From the NCBI RefSeq assembly GCF_004152935.1, contig NZ_SETE01000001.1:62001-126000 (forward strand): DNA of 64,000 nt, read 5' to 3'. The DNA is from Brumimicrobium glaciale (GTDB taxonomy: Bacteria > Bacteroidota > Bacteroidia > Flavobacteriales_D > Crocinitomicaceae). The notes beneath the pieces are model-generated. The model saw nothing but the letters and a program-made list of their open reading frames with translations, made no database searches and was not told where the DNA came from. Position numbers and translations under genes: made by a program. Positions 33,975 to 43,605 of this stretch are shown piece by piece; within the stretch, counting starts at the first letter, position 1; the number at the start of each line of letters is the position of its first letter.

Positions 33975-34002
33975 GTAGAGGCGCAATGCATTGCGCCTCC
34001 AC
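33975..34002. repeat. GTAGAGGCGCAATG palindrome after the EnvC-like gene
   Basis: 28-nt palindrome GTAGAGGCGCAATG / CATTGCGCCTCCAC with one mismatch, the same core as at 10165-10212. 34003-34080 continues with ATCCACGG(G/T)TTAAAAAA and TACATTGCACATC, each present twice. Confidence 0.85.
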
Positions 34003-34084
34003 GATTAAAATACATTGCACATCCACGGTTAAAAAACAAAATCCACGGGTTAAAAAATACATTGCACATCAAAGGATGAAAATC

Positions 34085-34230
34085 CCAATCCAACCCAAAA
34101 AATCTGCGAAATCTGCGAGAGAAAAAATAGAGTGAGAAAGAGAATGAGAGCGGAGAAAAACCATTCCAAAAACCAACACAAACCAACCCAAAAAATCTGC
34201 GAAATCTGCGAAAATCTGCGGGAACCCATG
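34085..34230 (-). repeat. Two dispersed copies of the 95-bp repeat unit
   Basis: CAACCCAAAAAATCTGCGAAATCTGCG occurs at about 34091 and again 93 bases on; between them lies GAGTGAGAAAGAGAATGAGAGCGGAGAAAAACCATTCC. On the minus strand this is the unit tandemly repeated at 58793-59300. Confidence 0.8.
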
Positions 34231-34251
34231 CCCAACAACCCAACCACAAAC

Positions 34252-34278
34252 AAAAAAAGGGAACTCTTTCGAATTCCC
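34252..34278 (-). terminator. Terminator of the 53-residue membrane protein gene
   Basis: On the minus strand GGGAATTCGAAAGAGTTCCC (arms GGGAA / TTCCC) is followed by seven T. Confidence 0.75.
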
Positions 34279-34304
34279 AATACTATTACATTAAAAAGCA
34301 GAAA

Positions 34305-34466
34305 TTAAGCCGCTTCTTCCTCGTCGTCGAAAACTTTCTTTGGACGCATTTGTTCTATTGCACCTAGTGTGATCCAATATGGAACAACGAATGCCATTAA
34401 GAATAGTAATAGCCAAAAAGCCATTCCTGCAATTAAAAGAAACATAACAATACCGAAAATACTCAT
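34305..34466 (-). CDS. Small membrane protein (53 aa), unknown function
   Basis: Below the usual 60-codon cut-off and easily missed. It reads MSIFGIVMFLLIAGMAFWLL... with two hydrophobic helices (about 3-22 and 21-35), the short motif VVPYWITLGAIEQMRPKKVF and an acidic tail DDEEEAA. Support for being real: proper ATG, protein-like composition, and a good terminator right after the stop. It is divergent from fumC, with only 81 nt between the two starts. I do not recognise a family. Confidence 0.7.
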   Translation of the reverse strand: MSIFGIVMFLLIAGMAFWLLLFLMAFVVPYWITLGAIEQMRPKKVFDDEEEAA

Positions 34467-34473
34467 GATATAT

Positions 34474-34481
34474 TATTTTTG
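34474..34481 (+). promoter_or_regulatory. fumC promoter -7 box TATTTTTG
   Basis: Exact TAnnTTTG in the divergent gap, about 67 bases before the fumC ATG. Confidence 0.45.
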
Positions 34482-34547
34482 TAAACTATTATTGTGATGT
34501 AATCACGCGGTAAAAATAAAAAATAATTTAATACAAAACGATATAAT

Positions 34548-35939
34548 ATGGAATATAGAGTAGAAAAAGACACAATGGGTGAGGTTAAAGTACCTGCCGA
34601 CAAGTATTGGGGAGCTCAAACTGAACGTTCTAGAAACAATTTCAAGATCGGTCCATCGGCGTCAATGCCATTAGAAATTATTCATGGTTTTGCTTATTTA
34701 AAGAAAGCAGCAGCTTATACCAACTGTGAATTGGGTGTTTTAGAAGAATCAAAGAGAGATTTGATCGCTAAAGTATGTGATGAAATCATCGCTGGTCAAC
34801 ATGATGATCAATTTCCTTTGGTGATTTGGCAAACTGGATCTGGTACGCAATCTAACATGAACACAAACGAAGTGATTGCGAACCGTGCACATGTGATTGC
34901 TGGAAAGAAAATGGGAGAAGGAGAAAAAACTTTACAACCGAATGACGATGTAAACAAATCTCAATCTTCAAATGATACTTTCCCAACAGGAATGCACATT
35001 GCAATTTACAAGTTAATTGTTGAAACGACAGTTCCTGGAGTAAAACATTTACGTGATATTCTTGACGACAAAGCAAAAGCATTTAAAGACATCGTGAAAA
35101 TTGGTCGTACGCATTTAATGGACGCAACTCCATTAACATTAGGTCAAGAGTTTTCAGGTTATGTTGCGCAATTAGACCATGGCTTAAAAGCTTTAGACAA
35201 CACAATGCCACATCTTTCTGAAATCGCTTTAGGAGGAACAGCAGTTGGAACAGGAATCAACACACCAAAAGGATATTCTGAATTGGTAGCGAAGAAAATT
35301 TCTGAATTCACTGGATTGCCTTTTATTACAGCGGCAAATAAATTTGAAGCATTAGCAGCGCACGATGCATTGGTGGAAACACACGGAGCATTGAAACAAT
35401 TGGCTGTTTCTATTAATAAAATAGCAAACGACATTCGCATGATGGCTTCTGGTCCACGTTCAGGAATTGGTGAAATCATCATTCCAGCAAACGAACCAGG
35501 ATCTTCAATTATGCCCGGAAAAGTAAACCCAACGCAAGCAGAAGCAATCACTATGGTTGCAGCGCAAGTTATGGGGAACGATGTTGCAGTAACAATTGGT
35601 GGAATGCAAGGTCATTACGAATTAAACGTTTATAAACCAATGATGGCAGCAAACGTTTTACAATCTGCTCGTTTAATTGGAGAGTCTTGTGTTTCTTTCG
35701 CTGACAACTGTGCAGTAGGAATCGAGCCAAACCTTAAACGTATTGATGAATTGGTAAACAATTCTTTGATGTTAGTTACGGCTTTGAATCCAAAAATCGG
35801 TTACTATAAAGCAGCTGAGATTGCTGGAAATGCACATGACAAAGGAATAACTTTGAAGGAGTCTGCTTTATCACTCGGACATTTAACGTCTGAGGAGTAT
35901 GATGAGTGGGTTGACCCAAAGAAAATGACCGGCGAATAG
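34548..35939 (+). CDS. fumC: Class II fumarate hydratase
   Basis: A 463-residue iron-independent fumarase of the TCA cycle, interconverting fumarate and malate in the cytoplasm. Seen: the N-terminal [35 protein letters not shown], the catalytic [13 protein letters not shown] region and the superfamily signature [16 protein letters not shown]. Length is that of E. coli FumC. The signature alone also fits aspartase, but the whole pattern, including [14 protein letters not shown], fits FumC. Single gene. Confidence 0.96.
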   Translation: MEYRVEKDTMGEVKVPADKYWGAQTERSRNNFKIGPSASMPLEIIHGFAYLKKAAAYTNCELGVLEESKRDLIAKVCDEIIAGQHDDQFPLVIWQTGSGTQSNMNTNEVIANRAHVIAGKKMGEGEKTLQPNDDVNKSQSSNDTFPTGMHIAIYKLIVETTVPGVKHLRDILDDKAKAFKDIVKIGRTHLMDATPLTLGQEFSGYVAQLDHGLKALDNTMPHLSEIALGGTAVGTGINTPKGYSELVAKKISEFTGLPFITAANKFEALAAHDALVETHGALKQLAVSINKIANDIRMMASGPRSGIGEIIIPANEPGSSIMPGKVNPTQAEAITMVAAQVMGNDVAVTIGGMQGHYELNVYKPMMAANVLQSARLIGESCVSFADNCAVGIEPNLKRIDELVNNSLMLVTALNPKIGYYKAAEIAGNAHDKGITLKESALSLGHLTSEEYDEWVDPKKMTGE

Positions 35940-35960
35940 TAATTTTTGTCTATTAATTCC

Positions 35961-36002
35961 GTTAGCTGCGTTTCACTATTTTTTGAAAATAGTGCGCCTA
36001 AC
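35961..36002. repeat. Nested hairpin after fumC
   Basis: Outer GTTAG / CTAAC and inner CACTATTTT / AAAATAGTG arms, starting 21 bases after the fumC stop. Confidence 0.55.
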
Positions 36003-36047
36003 TAACAAAATTAGTAGTTCAGAAATTTAAGATGATACATAAAGTAA

Positions 36048-36092
36048 AGACTGTTACCGCGAGATTTCAACCTCTTGGTAGCAGTCTTTTTT
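36048..36092 (+). terminator. Terminator downstream of fumC
   Basis: AGACTGTTACC ... GGTAGCAGTCT, a bulged stem, followed by TTTTTT. Confidence 0.7.
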
Positions 36093-36592
36093 GGTTATAG
36101 CGGTATTTATTGGTCTCATAAATAGTTGAAAATATGCTCCCGATAAGCCATCGGGATTAGTGTATCTAGTTTTAGCTTCTAAAAACCTTTATATCAAGCA
36201 TTAGATCTTAGATCTTAGAAAGCAAAAACTCTAATCTCTAAGATCTAAATATTTTTCTAGCTATAGAATTTTATTCTCAAATGAACCTGTGACACTTTTA
36301 GGCCATGGTGGTTCAGTTTTACCTAAACGACGCTACAGCAAGATTTCAATTTCGTGGTTGTAATAATTATTTTAAATTCTTAGGATTCAAACAATAGCCT
36401 TGTTTTAGTGTTTAATAGATGTAATCGGTAAGCATAATAATCCATTGAAAAGTATTAATTTTATGGATTACGCATCAAAAAAAGAGGAAGTCACCCATTT
36501 AATCAACGATTAAGACCGTTCAAAGAATGTTTTGTGATTCTTCCTCTCAAAGTTGGTATATTACTAACGCTAAAACATATTTAAAAATAATT
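36093..36592. other. Gene-free stretch with inverted repeats
   Basis: No gene seen. Contains CCCGATAAGCCATCGGG (36137-36153) and a 12-bp perfect inverted repeat TTAGATCTTAGA (36201-36212) / TCTAAGATCTAA (36237-36248). No clear promoter for the metalloprotease gene was found. Confidence 0.6.
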
Positions 36593-38704
36593 ATGAGAAA
36601 AATAATACTGTCTGTTGCCATCGCCTTTGGAGCTTTTACTTCAACTTTTGCGCAAGAAGCGTATCCTTGTCACACAGATGAAAAAACAACTGAATTAATT
36701 GAATCTTTAACACCACAACAAAGAATTCAATATGAAAATGACCAACAATCATATGATTCTGAAATCCAGAATTTCATTGCAAATAACCCAGAGTTATTAG
36801 TGCAGTCTGATGGTAATCAAAGGGCTATTACTTATACAGTTCCTGTTGTTTTTCATATTATTCATGAAGGTGGATCAGAAAATATTTCTGAGGATCAAAT
36901 TATGAATGCACTTCAGCATTTAAATGATGATTATCAAAAATCAAATACACAATGGTCTAATGTAAATGCTAATTTTCTTCCTATCGTTGCAGACGTAGAA
37001 ATCGAATTCAAGTTAGCTAAACTAGATGGCTCTGGAAATTGTACAAATGGAATTACAAGAACTTATTCTAGCGTAACTAATGGTGCTTCTGGTAGTGATC
37101 GTATTGCTGTTGTTCAAGCACAACACGGAAACTGGCCTGGAGATAAATACATTAATTTTTATATTGCCAAAGACATAGATGGTGCAGCTGGATATACTTA
37201 CCGTCCTAATACTTGGATTGGAGCGAGTATGGAAAATGGAATTCATGTATTGCATAACTATGTTGGAAGTATTGGAACTGCTGGTTCTTCAGGAGCACAT
37301 ACTTTATCGCACGAAGTTGGACACTGGTTAGATTTACCACACCTTTGGGGAACAACAAATACTCCTGGATTAGCTTCTAACTGTGGCGATGACGATGGTA
37401 TTTCTGATACACCAAACACAATTGGTTGGTCTAATTGTAATGTTAATGGTACTTCTTGTGGTTCTTTGGATAACGTAGAAAACTTTATGGAGTACTCTTA
37501 CTGTTCAAAAATGTTTACAAACGGACAAAAAGTGCGTATGCATGGAGCTTTAAGTAGCAATGTTGGTGGAAGAGATAATATTACTAAAGCAGCTAATTTA
37601 GTAGCGACTGGTGTTAATTTACCAGACATAATGTGTGAGGCTTCTTTCAAGGCGGATAAACAAGAGATTTGTCCTGGACAATCTGTTTCATTTGAAGATT
37701 TATCTTTCAGCGGACCAACAGGATGGACATGGAATTTCCCTGGTGGAAGTCCTTCTTCTTCAACAAGTCAAAATCCAACAGTAACTTACAATACGCCTGG
37801 TACTTATGCCGTTACTTTAACTGCTACAGATGGTTCAACATCGAAATCAGTAACTGAAAATTCTTTCATAAAAGTTTTACCTCTTAATACTTCTCTACCA
37901 ATTGTTGAGAGCTTTGAAGGTCTTTCTAATTTTAACGGTTCTTTTTGGACAGTAGGAAATCACAACAACAACGCAAAATTTGATATTACGACAACAGCTG
38001 CATATACAGGTTCAAAATCAGTAGTACTGAAAAACTTCGGTCAATCTGCGGGGAATATTGATGATATGGCATCAAGCCCCATTGATTTATCTACTGTAAC
38101 AACAGAAACAACTTTAAGCTTCCGTTACGCTTACAGAAAAAGATCAGCTTCAAATGATGAGTGGTTACGTATATTCATAACTAACAATTGTGGTGAGAAC
38201 TGGACGCAACGTAAAACAATTAGAGGTAATGCACTAGGATCTATAACATCAGGTAGTAGCTGGAAACCGACTTCTCAGAGTGATTGGACAACTGTTCACA
38301 TGACAAATATTACAGCATCTTACTGGACGACAGACTTCAGATTCAAATTCGAATTTGAGTCAGATGGAGGGAATAATCTTTATTTAGATGATGTTAATAT
38401 TTATGAAGGTTCATCTTCCGAAGATCCTTTGAGTGTTAGTAATGAAGATTTAATTAAGTCTTTCAGCGTATATCCAAATCCTGCTGATCACATGGCAAAT
38501 GTTACTTTCTCTATTGAAAACAACCAAAATGTAAATGTGAGTTTGGTAAACATGATGGGACAAACAATTCAATCAAATACTATCCAAGCACAAACAGGAA
38601 GTAACTTGGTTATGTTGGATACTGAAAAAATTCAAGCAGGAATTTATCTTGTGAAAGTGAACATCGGTGGAGCTCAACAAGTGAAAAGATTGATTATAAA
38701 ATAA
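36593..38704 (+). CDS. Secreted M43 (pappalysin-type) metalloprotease, T9SS type A
   Basis: A 703-residue exported zinc protease. I chose ATG 36593 because it begins a signal peptide (MRKIILSVAIAFGAFTSTFA); the longer reading from 36527 hides it. Domain order: propeptide, catalytic M43 domain (about 80-335) with the zinc motif HEVGHWLDLPH at 240-250 and a Met-turn ENFMEYSYC near 299, a PKD domain (about 350-430; GWTWNFPGGSPSS), a jelly-roll-like domain (about 440-610), and a T9SS type A sorting domain (about 625-703; YPNPADHMANVTF, GIYLVKV, KRLIIK). Probably released or surface-held after export. A strong terminator follows. Confidence 0.95.
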   Translation: MRKIILSVAIAFGAFTSTFAQEAYPCHTDEKTTELIESLTPQQRIQYENDQQSYDSEIQNFIANNPELLVQSDGNQRAITYTVPVVFHIIHEGGSENISEDQIMNALQHLNDDYQKSNTQWSNVNANFLPIVADVEIEFKLAKLDGSGNCTNGITRTYSSVTNGASGSDRIAVVQAQHGNWPGDKYINFYIAKDIDGAAGYTYRPNTWIGASMENGIHVLHNYVGSIGTAGSSGAHTLSHEVGHWLDLPHLWGTTNTPGLASNCGDDDGISDTPNTIGWSNCNVNGTSCGSLDNVENFMEYSYCSKMFTNGQKVRMHGALSSNVGGRDNITKAANLVATGVNLPDIMCEASFKADKQEICPGQSVSFEDLSFSGPTGWTWNFPGGSPSSSTSQNPTVTYNTPGTYAVTLTATDGSTSKSVTENSFIKVLPLNTSLPIVESFEGLSNFNGSFWTVGNHNNNAKFDITTTAAYTGSKSVVLKNFGQSAGNIDDMASSPIDLSTVTTETTLSFRYAYRKRSASNDEWLRIFITNNCGENWTQRKTIRGNALGSITSGSSWKPTSQSDWTTVHMTNITASYWTTDFRFKFEFESDGGNNLYLDDVNIYEGSSSEDPLSVSNEDLIKSFSVYPNPADHMANVTFSIENNQNVNVSLVNMMGQTIQSNTIQAQTGSNLVMLDTEKIQAGIYLVKVNIGGAQQVKRLIIK

Positions 38705-38785
38705 TCTTTGCACGTAAAAGTCAAAGATTTGAAAATATTTTGCCTGTTATCAATAACTAAATAACAGTATGAAAAGTTAAATTAA

Positions 38786-38813
38786 AGCGGACAGTTCACT
38801 GTCCGCTTTTTTT
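38786..38813 (+). terminator. Terminator of the M43 protease gene
   Basis: Perfect stem AGCGGACAG / CTGTCCGCT with TTCA loop and T7. Confidence 0.92.
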
Positions 38814-38871
38814 AGTGTTCAGATTCTTGAACAATTTCCTAACTTCAATAGAGAATAATTGGTATAAAACT

Positions 38872-38879
38872 TATCTTTG
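38872..38879 (+). promoter_or_regulatory. lysS promoter -7 box TATCTTTG
   Basis: Exact TAnnTTTG 65 bases before lysS, in its short upstream gap after a terminator. Confidence 0.55.
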
Positions 38880-38944
38880 CACATTAATTCCGATTCCGAT
38901 AATTCAGAATACGGAAGAATTTTAAAACGGTTAAATAAACAGTT

Positions 38945-40660
38945 ATGAGCAATTTAGAATTGTCTGATCAAGAATTACAACGTAGAGAAACGTTGACGAA
39001 ATTACGCGAACATGGAATAGATCCATATCCTGCAGCATTATTTCCAGTTACGGATAAGGCCAAACAGATTAAGGATAATTTCGAAGAAGATAAGGAAGTT
39101 GTTATTGCTGGACGTTTAATGCGCCGTAAAATTCAAGGGAAAGCCTCTTTCGGGGACATTCAAGACGATACCGGAAGAATTCAAGTGTACTTTAACCGCG
39201 ACGAAATCTGTCAAGGTGAAGATAAAACAATGTACAATGAGGTTTTTAAGAAGTTACTTGATTTAGGTGACTTCATCGGAATTAAAGGAAAACTTTTTAA
39301 AACGCAAGTAGGAGAAATCTCTGTAAAGGTTATAGAATTCACAATGCTTTCTAAAGCACTTAGACCATTGCCTTTGCCAAAAACAGATGCAGAAGGAAGG
39401 GTGCACGATGCATTTACAGATCCTGAAATGCGTTACCGTCAGCGTTATGTTGATTTGGTAGTGAATCCACAAGTGAAAGAAGTATTCGTTAAGCGCAGTA
39501 AATTGTATTCTGCAATGCGAAATTACTTTAACGAAGCTGGATATATGGAAGTTGAAACACCAGTTTTACAACCTATTCCTGGTGGAGCAGCGGCACGTCC
39601 TTTCGTAACGCACCACAATGCTTTGGATATTCCTTTATATATGCGAATTGCTAACGAATTGTACCTTAAAAGATTAATCGTTGGTGGATTTGATGGGGTT
39701 TATGAATTCTCAAAAAACTTCAGAAATGAAGGAATGGACAGAACGCATAATCCAGAGTTTACAGCAATGGAAATCTATGTTGCCTATAAGGATTACAACT
39801 GGATGATGGAATTTACCGAGAACTTATTGGAGCATTGTGCCATGAAAGTAAACGGTTCTACGACATCAACATTCGCTGGGAAAGAAATAAACTTTAAAGC
39901 ACCCTATAAACGCATTACAATGCGTGATTCAATTATAGAATTCACTGGTTTTGACATCAAAGGAAAATCGGAAGATGAACTAAGAGCGACAGCTAAAGGT
40001 TTGGGAATCGAAGTGGATGAAACAATGGGGAAAGGAAAATTGATAGATGAAATCTTTGGTGAAAAATGTGAAGGAAATTACATTCAGCCCACATTTATTA
40101 TTGACTATCCTAAAGAAATGTCGCCATTGTGTAAATCTCACAGAGATGATCCAGAATTAACAGAGCGTTTTGAATTGATGGTTTGTGGTAAAGAAATTGC
40201 CAATGCTTATTCTGAGTTGAATGATCCAATTGACCAAAGAGAACGTTTTGAAGAACAAGTTCGTTTGGCACAAAAAGGAGATGACGAAGCAACAGAAATG
40301 ATTGACCAAGATTTCTTACGTGCATTAGAATACGGAATGCCACCAACTTCAGGATTAGGAATTGGAATGGACCGTTTGATTATGTATTTAACAGACAACG
40401 AAGCAATTCAAGAAGTACTTTTCTTCCCTCAAATGAAACCTGAGAATTTCGGAGCGAAGAAAGGGCCTGAATTAAATGAAAACGAACAAATTATCTTTGA
40501 CTTATTGGCCAAAGAAAATTCTATGGAATTGAATGCATTGAAAGACAAGACAGGATTGAGCAACAAACAATGGGACAAAGGAGTTAAAGGATTAGCGAAG
40601 CACGGAATAACGAAAGTTACGAAAGCAGACGATGTTTTGACGATTGAGTTGGTTGTATAA
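38945..40660 (+). CDS. lysS: Lysyl-tRNA synthetase (class II) with C-terminal extension
   Basis: Charges tRNA-Lys in the cytoplasm. Seen in 571 residues: N-terminal OB fold for anticodon binding (about 55-150), class II motif 2 [20 protein letters not shown], and motif 3 [16 protein letters not shown] (about 475-490). The usual bacterial enzyme is about 500 residues; here about 70 extra residues after the catalytic core (from [14 protein letters not shown]) form a winged-helix-like module ([20 protein letters not shown]). I know such tails from other Bacteroidota LysRS; their role is not known to me. Own promoter and terminator. Confidence 0.96.
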   Translation: MSNLELSDQELQRRETLTKLREHGIDPYPAALFPVTDKAKQIKDNFEEDKEVVIAGRLMRRKIQGKASFGDIQDDTGRIQVYFNRDEICQGEDKTMYNEVFKKLLDLGDFIGIKGKLFKTQVGEISVKVIEFTMLSKALRPLPLPKTDAEGRVHDAFTDPEMRYRQRYVDLVVNPQVKEVFVKRSKLYSAMRNYFNEAGYMEVETPVLQPIPGGAAARPFVTHHNALDIPLYMRIANELYLKRLIVGGFDGVYEFSKNFRNEGMDRTHNPEFTAMEIYVAYKDYNWMMEFTENLLEHCAMKVNGSTTSTFAGKEINFKAPYKRITMRDSIIEFTGFDIKGKSEDELRATAKGLGIEVDETMGKGKLIDEIFGEKCEGNYIQPTFIIDYPKEMSPLCKSHRDDPELTERFELMVCGKEIANAYSELNDPIDQRERFEEQVRLAQKGDDEATEMIDQDFLRALEYGMPPTSGLGIGMDRLIMYLTDNEAIQEVLFFPQMKPENFGAKKGPELNENEQIIFDLLAKENSMELNALKDKTGLSNKQWDKGVKGLAKHGITKVTKADDVLTIELVV

Positions 40661-40690
40661 GCTTACTGCATTTTAAAATAGAATACTAGG

Positions 40691-40725
40691 AAAGGGCGGG
40701 ATTCATTTGAAGTTTCGCCCTTTTT
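40691..40725 (+). terminator. Terminator of lysS
   Basis: AAAGGGCG / CGCCCTTT arms with a 17-nt loop, ending in T5. Confidence 0.8.
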
Positions 40726-40744
40726 AACTCAAAAAAATAAGATT

Positions 40745-41089
40745 ATGAAAAATCTAAAATTGATCTTCACCATCACATTACTGGCAATTTTCACTTTAAG
40801 TGGTTGTGCGAATGAGAGTGACCAAGAAAAAGGTAACACGATAGAAAGCAGTTCTGCTGACAACAGTTCTATAAAAAGCGATGCAAAAAGGCTAGTTGAT
40901 CTGCAATGTCAGGTCATGAAATTAATAGGCGAAGCAAAAAACGGTGATGCAACCGCTTTAATGAAAAGTGAAGAAATCAATAAGCAAGCAGAAAAAGTTT
41001 CAAGAGAATTGAAAGAAAAATATCCAACAAAAGAAGATCAAGAAAGATTTGCTGAAGCTTATCAGGAGGCTTTGGGCGAGTGTGAATAA
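40745..41089 (+). CDS. Small lipoprotein, paralogue of the one at 43252
   Basis: A 114-residue lipoprotein: signal peptide with lipobox LSGC (Cys21), a Ser/Asn-rich linker (IESSSADNSSIKS) and a helical C-terminal half (DAKRLVDLQCQVMKLIGEAK..., PTKEDQERFAEAYQEAL) with a conserved pair of cysteines (LQC and GEC). The same plan, linker position and both Cys recur in the 117-residue protein at 43252-43605. Function unknown. It starts 20 nt after the lysS terminator. Confidence 0.75.
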   Translation: MKNLKLIFTITLLAIFTLSGCANESDQEKGNTIESSSADNSSIKSDAKRLVDLQCQVMKLIGEAKNGDATALMKSEEINKQAEKVSRELKEKYPTKEDQERFAEAYQEALGECE

Positions 41090-41258
41090 ATTAATTACAC
41101 ATACGTTTATATTGACTATACATGATTTGCACACCTTTACTCTGATAATCAAACAAATAAAATAACTCAAGTTTTATCATCTTTTTTATCAATTTTGTCC
41201 CAGAATTCGTAATTTCACCTAAATCATCTGATATCTATCGGATTAAAACCATTCTCTA

Positions 41259-41648
41259 ATGAAAATTCTCCTAACAATTTCAATGTTTCTCTTTTCTTAT
41301 TTAACGTTTAGTCAATCTATTGCTTATAAGCAGATAAACATTATCGAAGTAGATGAAAAAACAGATGAGGTTATTAAGGAATACAACACTGGATATTACA
41401 TGGAATTTATAGTAGGCGACACTTTAGTAAAATATCAATTGCAAGATCATACTGGAGGAATTATTGAAAAAATCGATTACAAAATCACACAGAAAGAAAC
41501 AATAGATGAAACTTATGTTATCAGCATGAAGTTCGAGGATGAAATTTATGAATTACTTATCCCGTTTGATAAAAAAGAGAAAATTTCATTGAACTCAAAT
41601 GGAGTAACTAAAATTATATACGGTAAGTCACAGAAAATCAAAGATTAG
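41259..41648 (+). CDS. Small secreted protein, unknown function
   Basis: Not recognised. 129 residues with a clear signal peptide (MKILLTISMFLFSYLTFSQ), then a beta-rich mature part with alternating hydrophobic positions (YYMEFIVGDTLVKYQLQDHT, TYVISMKFEDEIYELLIPF) and many Lys and Glu. No cysteine, no sorting domain; it could be a small periplasmic beta-sandwich. It lies between the first paralogous lipoprotein and a secreted hydrolase. The 169-bp gap before it shows nothing notable. Confidence 0.65.
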   Translation: MKILLTISMFLFSYLTFSQSIAYKQINIIEVDEKTDEVIKEYNTGYYMEFIVGDTLVKYQLQDHTGGIIEKIDYKITQKETIDETYVISMKFEDEIYELLIPFDKKEKISLNSNGVTKIIYGKSQKIKD

Positions 41649-41703
41649 GTAACACTTTTGATGCTAGTCAAGTTATAAAATTAATAACTTTATATTTACA
41701 CTT

Positions 41704-43149
41704 ATGAAAAATATAAATCTTCTTATCACTTTAGTAGCAGTTAGTTATTCTGTTTTTTCACAGCAATTGGTAAGCATTACACCAATGGCTAGTCATTCGT
41801 TAGCGAATGTGCAAGCTTACACGAATAGTTGGAATCCGAATGCTTCTGAGCTTAATCCTGTTGAGAGTTATAAGGTGACTTATAATACAACTGATGCGCA
41901 TGGAAACCCTACGATTGCTTCAGGAGCCGTTTATATTCCAACGCTCACAAACTGTGAATATGTTCCTATTTTAGCTTATAATCATGGAACTGAGTTTCTA
42001 AAAACTAACGTGCCTTCTAATAATCAATATAAAGCAAGAGCAATCTATTTTTCTACAACAGGATACATTACAGTTTTACCAGATTATTTAGGATTGGGTG
42101 ATAATCCTGGGATTCACTTATATCAGCATTCTGAAACTGAAGCCACGGCAACATTAGATTTAGTAAGAGCAGTTAGACAATATTTAGATACCGCTACGAA
42201 TCAATTGAAAGACAACGGTCAGTTCTTCATTACAGGATATTCTCATGGCGGACACGCTGCTATGGCTACCAATAAATATATTGAAGACAACGCATTATCA
42301 AATGAATTTAACGTGGTTGCTTGTGCACCACTTTCAGGAGCATTTGACCAAACAGGAGCACAATTTGATTTAATTTTTGATGGAGACTCTAATTATTATG
42401 CTTCACCATTTCTTCCTTATATTCTGGCTTCATATCAAGAAGCTTACGGAAACTTATATCAAAGTTATGATGAAATTTATGATGCTACTCATGCTTCTCA
42501 AATTGAAACTTACATAAATGCTGGAACTTATTCTTTTAATCAATGGATTTCTCTTCTTGGAACAAATTACTATGATTTTATGCAGGATTCAGTCCTTCAA
42601 AATATAATGACAGATGTGAACCGTAACACTCACCCAATAAATAAAGCATTAAGAGCAAATAACTTGTATGATTGGACACCTCAGAATCCGATTACAATGT
42701 TGTATTGTGGAAATGACTCAATGGTTGCTCCAAGTAATTCAACCAATACGTTAGATACAATGTTACTTCTTGGTGCTACTGATATTGAAGCGGTTAATGT
42801 TTTCGCTACTGGAGATCATAATTCATGTTTTATTCCTGCAACTAAAGATGCTTTAACATGGTTCAATACTTTGGCTTTAAAATGCACAAATACTAATTCA
42901 CTAGGTGATGTAGAATTTGATTCCGTTAATTTATTTCCTAATCCAACTTCTAAAAACTTAATGGTTGGAGGAATTGATTTGTCTAATTATAAAATTAAAG
43001 TTCACTCATCTATTGGTCAATTATTTGAGGTGAAGCCTGCCATTAATAATCAAATAGATGTGAGTCAGCTTCCAAATGGAATATACTTTATTTCAATAAT
43101 GAGTAAGGATGAAAGTACTGTAAAGCGTTTTAAATTTGTTAAGGAGTAG
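41704..43149 (+). CDS. Secreted alpha/beta hydrolase with T9SS type A domain
   Basis: A 481-residue exported esterase/lipase-type protein. Seen: signal peptide (to about 20), the alpha/beta-hydrolase core with nucleophile elbow GYSHGG (Ser180), an earlier TTGYITVLPDYLGLGD strand-turn typical of bacterial secretory lipases, a probable late acid/His pair around NDSMVAPSNS and GDHNSCF, and a C-terminal T9SS type A sorting domain (about 405-481; LFPNPTSKNLMVGG, GIYFISIM, KRFKFVKE). Likely acts on extracellular esters or lipids after export. Confidence 0.88.
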   Translation: MKNINLLITLVAVSYSVFSQQLVSITPMASHSLANVQAYTNSWNPNASELNPVESYKVTYNTTDAHGNPTIASGAVYIPTLTNCEYVPILAYNHGTEFLKTNVPSNNQYKARAIYFSTTGYITVLPDYLGLGDNPGIHLYQHSETEATATLDLVRAVRQYLDTATNQLKDNGQFFITGYSHGGHAAMATNKYIEDNALSNEFNVVACAPLSGAFDQTGAQFDLIFDGDSNYYASPFLPYILASYQEAYGNLYQSYDEIYDATHASQIETYINAGTYSFNQWISLLGTNYYDFMQDSVLQNIMTDVNRNTHPINKALRANNLYDWTPQNPITMLYCGNDSMVAPSNSTNTLDTMLLLGATDIEAVNVFATGDHNSCFIPATKDALTWFNTLALKCTNTNSLGDVEFDSVNLFPNPTSKNLMVGGIDLSNYKIKVHSSIGQLFEVKPAINNQIDVSQLPNGIYFISIMSKDESTVKRFKFVKE

Positions 43150-43194
43150 AAGGGATTAATGACAAAACTCATCTTTTTAACATGGTTTTATCAT

Positions 43195-43224
43195 TTTCAA
43201 ATAACTATACACTTCTTACATTTG
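43195..43224 (+). promoter_or_regulatory. Promoter of the second small lipoprotein gene
   Basis: TTTC (43195-43198), 18 nt, then TACATTTG (43217-43224), 28 bases before the ATG: exact -7, near -33. Confidence 0.55.
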
Positions 43225-43251
43225 TGATTCATATTGTAAGAATAGTAAAGA

Positions 43252-43605
43252 ATGAAAAATCAGATATTGTTAATTACCCTTTCACTTTTAGTTTTGTTTG
43301 TTTTTTCGAATTGTTCTAACGAAAGTTCAATAAACAGTGAAAAGACTGTTATAAAAAGCTCTATTATCAACATCAATTTAAAAAGCGAAGTTGAAAACCT
43401 TGTCGACCTGCATTGTAAGGCAATAAATGTTTTGAGAAAAGTTGATAAAGGCGACAGAACCGCTTTGAGTAGAAGTAATGCTTACAGAAAGGAAGCCGAT
43501 AAAATAGCACGAGATTTGCAAAATAAATATTCATCACCCGATGAGCAAGAAGAATACACAAAAGCTTACCAGAATGCATTGGTGAATTGCCCTTCTGTTA
43601 AATAA
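43252..43605 (+). CDS. Small lipoprotein, paralogue of the one at 40745
   Basis: A 117-residue lipoprotein: signal peptide with lipobox FSNC (Cys21), Ser/Asn-rich linker (SNESSINSEKTVIKSS), and a helical part aligned with the paralogue (SEVENLVDLHCKAINVLRK, SSPDEQEEYTKAYQNALVNC). Shared positions include VDLxC, KGDxTAL, the KY(P/S)...EDQ/EQE run, AYQ(E/N)AL and the last Cys. It has its own promoter. The role is unknown; the conserved Cys pair suggests a disulfide in the periplasm. Confidence 0.75.
   Translation: MKNQILLITLSLLVLFVFSNCSNESSINSEKTVIKSSIININLKSEVENLVDLHCKAINVLRKVDKGDRTALSRSNAYRKEADKIARDLQNKYSSPDEQEEYTKAYQNALVNCPSVK

Noticed and set aside
35159-35551. 130-codon open frame antisense to fumC
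   Set aside because: Within a highly conserved enzyme gene; no family resemblance.
36462-36512. 16-codon frame MDYASKKEEVTHLIND
   Set aside because: Too short, with no leader or conservation evidence available.
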